Positions 61,053 through 64,000 of a DNA stretch of 64,000 nt are shown here, piece after piece; the stretch's first letter is position 1, and each line of letters opens with the position of its first letter. Made by a program: the position numbers and the translations under genes. A model generated the notes under the pieces. The model was given only the letters and a program-made list of their open reading frames with translations, was not told the DNA's origin and made no database searches. The stretch is from Nostoc sp. FACHB-973 (GTDB lineage: Bacteria > Cyanobacteriota > Cyanobacteriia > Cyanobacteriales > Nostocaceae), in the NCBI RefSeq assembly GCF_014698115.1, contig NZ_JACJSJ010000018.1:47777-111776 (forward strand). The letters are read 5' to 3'.

Positions 61053-61296
61053 AGCAGCAACTTTTGTTTAAGGTTCTTTTCTATTATCTTCCGTTAATTA
61101 CATCCAACAAAAACACGGATTTTTGATGTTGGGTTATACCATTTTGGATTTTGGATTTTAGCTACAGATGTAGGTTGGATTCAGGTACGAAAGCTAACAT
61201 CTTACAATCGTGTATATGTTGCATTTCACTCCGTTCTAACCTACTCATCTGTCGCTATTTTACTCTTGAATTCAGAATAGCTGAATTCTACTGTAA

Positions 61297-61512
61297 TTAA
61301 GCATTGGCAGTTCGGTAATGGGCATCTAACCAACAGCGTGGTAAATCTTCACCAGAAGGAAAAACGAGATTTTCTTTTTTAAAAGAATCAGGTTCCTGTT
61401 CTTCTTCACCTTCTTGCTCTTGTGCGTGAACAACATCATTATTAGGGTCGAGTAATTCCTGAATTTCTAGAATTTTCACCAACTCACCAGTATCTTTAAG
61501 TTGTAAAAACAT
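61297..61512 (-). CDS. Conserved small cyanobacterial protein
   Basis: 71 aa from ATG 61512, which has GAGG before it; the frame is open to 61566. Seen: MFLQLKDTGELVKILEIQELLDP, an acidic stretch (EQEGEEEQEP) and LVFPSGEDLPRCWLDAHY. The pattern is familiar from conserved cyanobacterial proteins of unknown function, but I cannot name the domain. It follows the DUF3181 gene on the same strand, with a repeat in between. Confidence 0.7.
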   Translation of the reverse strand: MFLQLKDTGELVKILEIQELLDPNNDVVHAQEQEGEEEQEPDSFKKENLVFPSGEDLPRCWLDAHYRTANA

Positions 61513-61569
61513 ATAACTAAACCTCAATAATTTTCCATCAAAATTGACAGCGAGTCTTAATACCAACTC

Positions 61570-61640
61570 GCCAAAGCTAGAGAATTTATTCTGAATTCTG
61601 TTAGCGCAGCGGGGCGTAGCCCATTCTGACTCCTGAATTC
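61570..61640. repeat. Inverted CAGAATT units and GCAGCGGGGCGTAGC
   Basis: ATTCTGAATTCTG, then TTAGCGCAGCGGGGCGTAGCCC, then CTGACTCCTGAATTC. The same combination (GCGTAGCGGGGCGTAGCCC with heptamers) is near 41028-41062 and, inverted, near 1130-1156. Confidence 0.65.
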
Positions 61641-61647
61641 TTTTTTG

Positions 61648-61956
61648 TTAAATTTCGCGTTGATATTTTTCCAAAATATCAACTAAGTTGACCTGGCATT
61701 GCAACGGCAGGAAATCGATTAAAGGCAGTTCACGTTTGCCGCCACCAATTTTTACTGTAATTGATTGCAAGACTTGTGTAACTCGGTCTTCACTTACAGT
61801 GTTGGAAGTAATTAAAGGATATAGTTGTTCGGCAACAAGTGTATGCAGTTTGGCATTAGATAAATAAAGATGCCATTTGGCAACGTCTATATAGACGTTT
61901 TCACCAATTTCAGCTGCTAGGGCTTCAAGTAGTTCTGCGGTGTTAGTCTTAGCCAT
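61648..61956 (-). CDS. DUF3181 family protein
   Basis: 102-aa cyanobacterial protein of the DUF3181 family. Seen: ELLEALAAEIGENVYIDVAKWHLYLSNAKLHTLVAEQLYP (split here by its conserved YIDVAKWHLYL motif) and GGGKRELPLIDFLP near the end. Function unknown. ATG 61956. Confidence 0.87.
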   Translation of the reverse strand: MAKTNTAELLEALAAEIGENVYIDVAKWHLYLSNAKLHTLVAEQLYPLITSNTVSEDRVTQVLQSITVKIGGGKRELPLIDFLPLQCQVNLVDILEKYQREI

Positions 61957-62076
61957 AAAAATAACCCTATATTGAGAAAGAGCGCGAAATTTCAGGCTTA
62001 TTTACATTATTGCTCAATTAACGAGGCTGATTCCACTGCCACAGGTTACAATCGCCCTAGCATCAGTAGTCCATCT

Positions 62077-62334
62077 TCAGGTGGATTTGGGTGGAGTTTC
62101 GGTGTAGTTGGCGATCGCACTAATATAAATTAGATGCACCAACAATATCACTAACCAACTGACAGTCAACCAGGGCAGCCACTCCCAGCTAGTGCCTTTC
62201 AAGATGTGGAAGAACCACAATCCAGAATTGATAGTAGCAGCGATCGCCACATGCACGGCAAAATTCATCCGGTCATCGATTTTGCGATACTCTGGGTCAT
62301 TGCGATCGGGTTTGCGAGGCCAACGAGGAGGCAT
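62077..62334 (-). CDS. 2TM domain protein
   Basis: 85-aa protein with the 2TM domain: RKIDDRMNFAVHVAIAATINSG (first helix, with the family's polar start) and WLTVSWLVILLVHLIYI (second helix), separated by GTSWEWLPW. The first ~20 residues are basic and proline-rich (PPRWPRKPDRND). The domain is often found in bacterial membrane proteins of unknown role. Divergent from the Uma2 gene. Confidence 0.87.
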   Translation of the reverse strand: MPPRWPRKPDRNDPEYRKIDDRMNFAVHVAIAATINSGLWFFHILKGTSWEWLPWLTVSWLVILLVHLIYISAIANYTETPPKST

Positions 62335-62459
62335 AAATATTTGTTACAGATTTAAATACACCCTACTCATTCTAAGGTTTTTGGGTATGTCGTTGCTATC
62401 CTTCCTCAGAAAGCAGTCATAATCGAAATTGAAGGTTAAGATTAGCTCTTTTAAATCCT

Positions 62460-63131
62460 ATGACTATGTTTGGGCAAATAGACTCTGACCTCCTCTATCC
62501 AGACAGCGATGGCAAACCAATGGCAGAAAACACAGAACAGTATCGTTGGATTGTCTTGATCAAGGAGAATTTGGAGATTCTATTTGCGAATAATAATAAT
62601 GTTTTGATTGTAGGAGATTTGCTTTGGTATCCCGTCCGTTCCCAGTTGATTACGCCAACTGCACCTGATGTCATGGTTATCTTCGGCAGACCAAAAGGCA
62701 AACGTCGTTCCTATCGTCAGTGGCAAGAAGACAATATTTCACCCCAAGTAGTCTTTGAGATTCTTTCCCATAGCAACGATACCAAGGAAATGGATCGCAA
62801 GCTAGAGTTTTACGATACTTATGGTGTTGAGGAATATTACTTATACGACCCTGAAAGTTTTCAATTAGATGGTTGGTTGCGGCAAAATAACCATTTAAAT
62901 AAACTATGGCAAATGGATGGTTGGATCAGTCCCCGCTTGGGAATTAAATTTGAAACTGGGCAGGGAGAGTTAGTAATTTACCATCCAGATGGACGAAAAT
63001 TTTTGAACACCCTGGAACTCAATGAACGCGCAGAACAGGCTGAGTTCTTATTGGAACAAGAACGCCTACGCACCGAACAATTGGCAGCACACTTACGTAG
63101 TCTTGGCATCGACCCTGACAACCTTCCATGA
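62460..63131 (+). CDS. Uma2 family (DUF820) putative endonuclease with coiled-coil tail
   Basis: 223-aa Uma2 protein: TPTAPDVMVIFG (acidic residue), SPQVVFEILSHSNDTKEMDRKLEFYDTYG (E-x-L-S and K) and EYYLYDPES. The tail ERAEQAEFLLEQERLRTEQLAAHL is a predicted coiled coil ending LGIDPDNLP, resembling the tail at 12787-13488. ATG 62460. It is followed by heptamer repeats. Confidence 0.88.
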   Translation: MTMFGQIDSDLLYPDSDGKPMAENTEQYRWIVLIKENLEILFANNNNVLIVGDLLWYPVRSQLITPTAPDVMVIFGRPKGKRRSYRQWQEDNISPQVVFEILSHSNDTKEMDRKLEFYDTYGVEEYYLYDPESFQLDGWLRQNNHLNKLWQMDGWISPRLGIKFETGQGELVIYHPDGRKFLNTLELNERAEQAEFLLEQERLRTEQLAAHLRSLGIDPDNLP

Positions 63132-63139
63132 ATCGGCTG

Positions 63140-63350
63140 GGTTGGGGGAGATGAGGGAGATGAGGGGGATGAGGGAGGAGATGAGGAGATTGGGACAGAG
63201 GAGGTAATTCCAAACTCCTAACTCCAAACTCCAAACTCCTAACTCCTAACTCCAAACTCCAAACTCCAAACTCCTAACTCCTAACTCCAAACTCCTAACT
63301 CCAAACTCCTAACTCCTAACTCCTAACTCCTAACTCCCCATGCCCCATAA
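63140..63350. repeat. GATGAGGGA and AACTCCA/AACTCCT heptamer array
   Basis: Repeats of GATGAGGGA (about 63148-63190), then from about 63208 to 63340 some eighteen 7-bp units of the AACTCCA / AACTCCT type, the longest heptamer array in the window. No gene in 63132-63473 other than this. Confidence 0.85.
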
Positions 63351-63473
63351 ATGATTCATCAACCCAGTGGATGACCTTTGCATTTTTTAAGTTACAAATG
63401 ATTCATCTGTTTGATAGAGGGAGCAAATATATCCACTTGTGAAGATGGGAATAATCTTTAGAGGTGGACAAAA

Positions 63474-63671
63474 ATGGCTAAGGCAAACCCAGTTGAAATC
63501 CAAAAACACTTGAAAGGTGTTGACTATCCTGCTAAAAGGCAAGATTTGATTCAACACGCTAAAAAGCACGGAGCAGATAAGGAGATTATCTCTTTGTTAG
63601 AGAAAGTGCCAGGAGACAAAGAGTTTGAAAGCCCCACGGATCTGAATAAAGCTTTAGGTGAAATAGCGTAG
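63474..63671 (+). CDS. DUF2795 family protein
   Basis: 65-aa protein: VEIQKHLKGVDYPAKRQDLIQHAKKHGADKEIISLLEKVPG then EFESPTDLNKALG. This is the DUF2795 domain, a small helical domain common in cyanobacteria and actinobacteria and of unknown function. ATG 63474 with AGAGGTGG upstream as a plausible Shine-Dalgarno. Convergent with moaC, 1 bp apart. Confidence 0.85.
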   Translation: MAKANPVEIQKHLKGVDYPAKRQDLIQHAKKHGADKEIISLLEKVPGDKEFESPTDLNKALGEIA

Positions 63672-63672
63672 G

Positions 63673-64000
63673 TTATTGCCCTGGCGGGGAATAATCTCCT
63701 GATTTCCCGCCACTTTTACTGATTAACCGAATTGATTCAATTTGAATCGACTTTTCCAAAGCTTTGGCCATATCGTATAAAGTTAAAGCCGCAACAGAAA
63801 CGGCAGTTAAAGCTTCCATCTCTACCCCGGTTTCAGCTTTGGTTTTGACTGTGGCTTGAATTTCATAACCAGGTAGTTCGGGATCGGGTGTAACCTCGAT
63901 CGCAATTTTTTGCAAAGGTAACGGATGACACAAGGGAATTAAGGCAGCTGTTTGCTTGGCTGCCATAATCCCAGCCAACCTCACAGTCCCCAACACATCG
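63673..64000 (-). CDS. moaC: Cyclic pyranopterin monophosphate synthase MoaC, start outside the window
   Basis: C-terminal ~109 residues of MoaC, which with MoaA makes cyclic pyranopterin monophosphate from GTP in molybdenum cofactor synthesis. Seen: [20 protein letters not shown] (the PLCHPL active-site motif), [23 protein letters not shown] (conserved) and KSGGKSG. The frame is open at the window edge, so the N-terminus lies beyond 64000. The C-terminal GDYSPPGQ is short. Cytosolic. Confidence 0.95.
   Translation of the reverse strand, partial: DVLGTVRLAGIMAAKQTAALIPLCHPLPLQKIAIEVTPDPELPGYEIQATVKTKAETGVEMEALTAVSVAALTLYDMAKALEKSIQIESIRLISKSGGKSGDYSPPGQ

Noticed and set aside
1..64000. tRNA, rRNA or tmRNA genes
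   Set aside because: I looked for T-arm-like GGTTCRANTCC and acceptor stems in the gaps and found none that fits; a covariance-model search would settle this.

Overview
The window is chromosomal DNA of a filamentous, heterocyst-forming cyanobacterium (Nostocales). Evidence: very frequent GCGATCGC-type (HIP1) octamers, heptanucleotide short tandem repeats (STRR), the hepC-hepA heterocyst envelope polysaccharide genes, a carotenoid-binding HCP/CTDH pair related to the orange carotenoid protein, and families largely restricted to cyanobacteria (Tab2, DUF4330, DUF3181, DUF6464). No rRNA, tRNA, transposase gene or CRISPR array was recognised.

Layout. 1-12.4 kb: a polysaccharide locus on the + strand, resembling the HEP island: end of a BY-kinase/CpsD-like gene, hepC, hepA, a DxD glycosyltransferase, three GT4 and two GT2 enzymes, and a Wzy-like polymerase/ligase. 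12.8-31.5 kb: mostly single housekeeping or regulatory genes (pheT, YciI, Tab2, a C5-DNA methyltransferase convergent with an orphan antitoxin, DUF2470, PPP phosphatase, FkbM methyltransferase, M48 protease, DUF4330, an alpha/beta-hydrolase-like protein, an FtsE-like ATPase, a WecG/TagA glycosyltransferase, a NarL regulator). 31.6-37.6 kb: a REC-GAF-PP2C phosphatase with an anti-sigma-type kinase, then CTDH (C-terminal OCP-like carotenoid carrier), an in-frame queG-HAD fusion, a disordered acidic protein and HCP (N-terminal OCP-like carotenoid protein). 37.8-42.5 kb: a MacAB-like exporter on the - strand. 42.8-52.5 kb: accessory DNA with a Uma2 gene, a receiver protein with Glu at the phosphoacceptor site, a NACHT NTPase with an HTH-like N-terminus (candidate immune protein), a frameshifted fasciclin gene, glucokinase, a phosphoglycerate-mutase-like phosphatase and a gene broken at an A7 run. 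52.6-59.1 kb: a branched-chain/neutral amino acid ABC transporter (livF-G-M-H-K on the - strand) interrupted by an Rpn-type nuclease gene and a Uma2 gene. 59.7-64 kb: small conserved cyanobacterial genes, another Uma2 gene, DUF2795, and the start-truncated moaC.

The intergenic DNA is unusually rich in small non-autonomous elements. I can separate at least six inverted-repeat (MITE-like) families by their ends; one copy has a perfect 10-bp flanking duplication. Many different 7-bp tandem repeats and two 21-bp (3 x 7) minisatellites are present, and some repeats have run into the 3' ends of genes. The most interesting points for follow-up are the HCP/CTDH locus with the QueG-HAD fusion, the NACHT protein, the methyltransferase/antitoxin junction, the nuclease genes inside the amino-acid transporter operon, the MITE families, and a small gene of unknown function with its own terminator at 39.2 kb.
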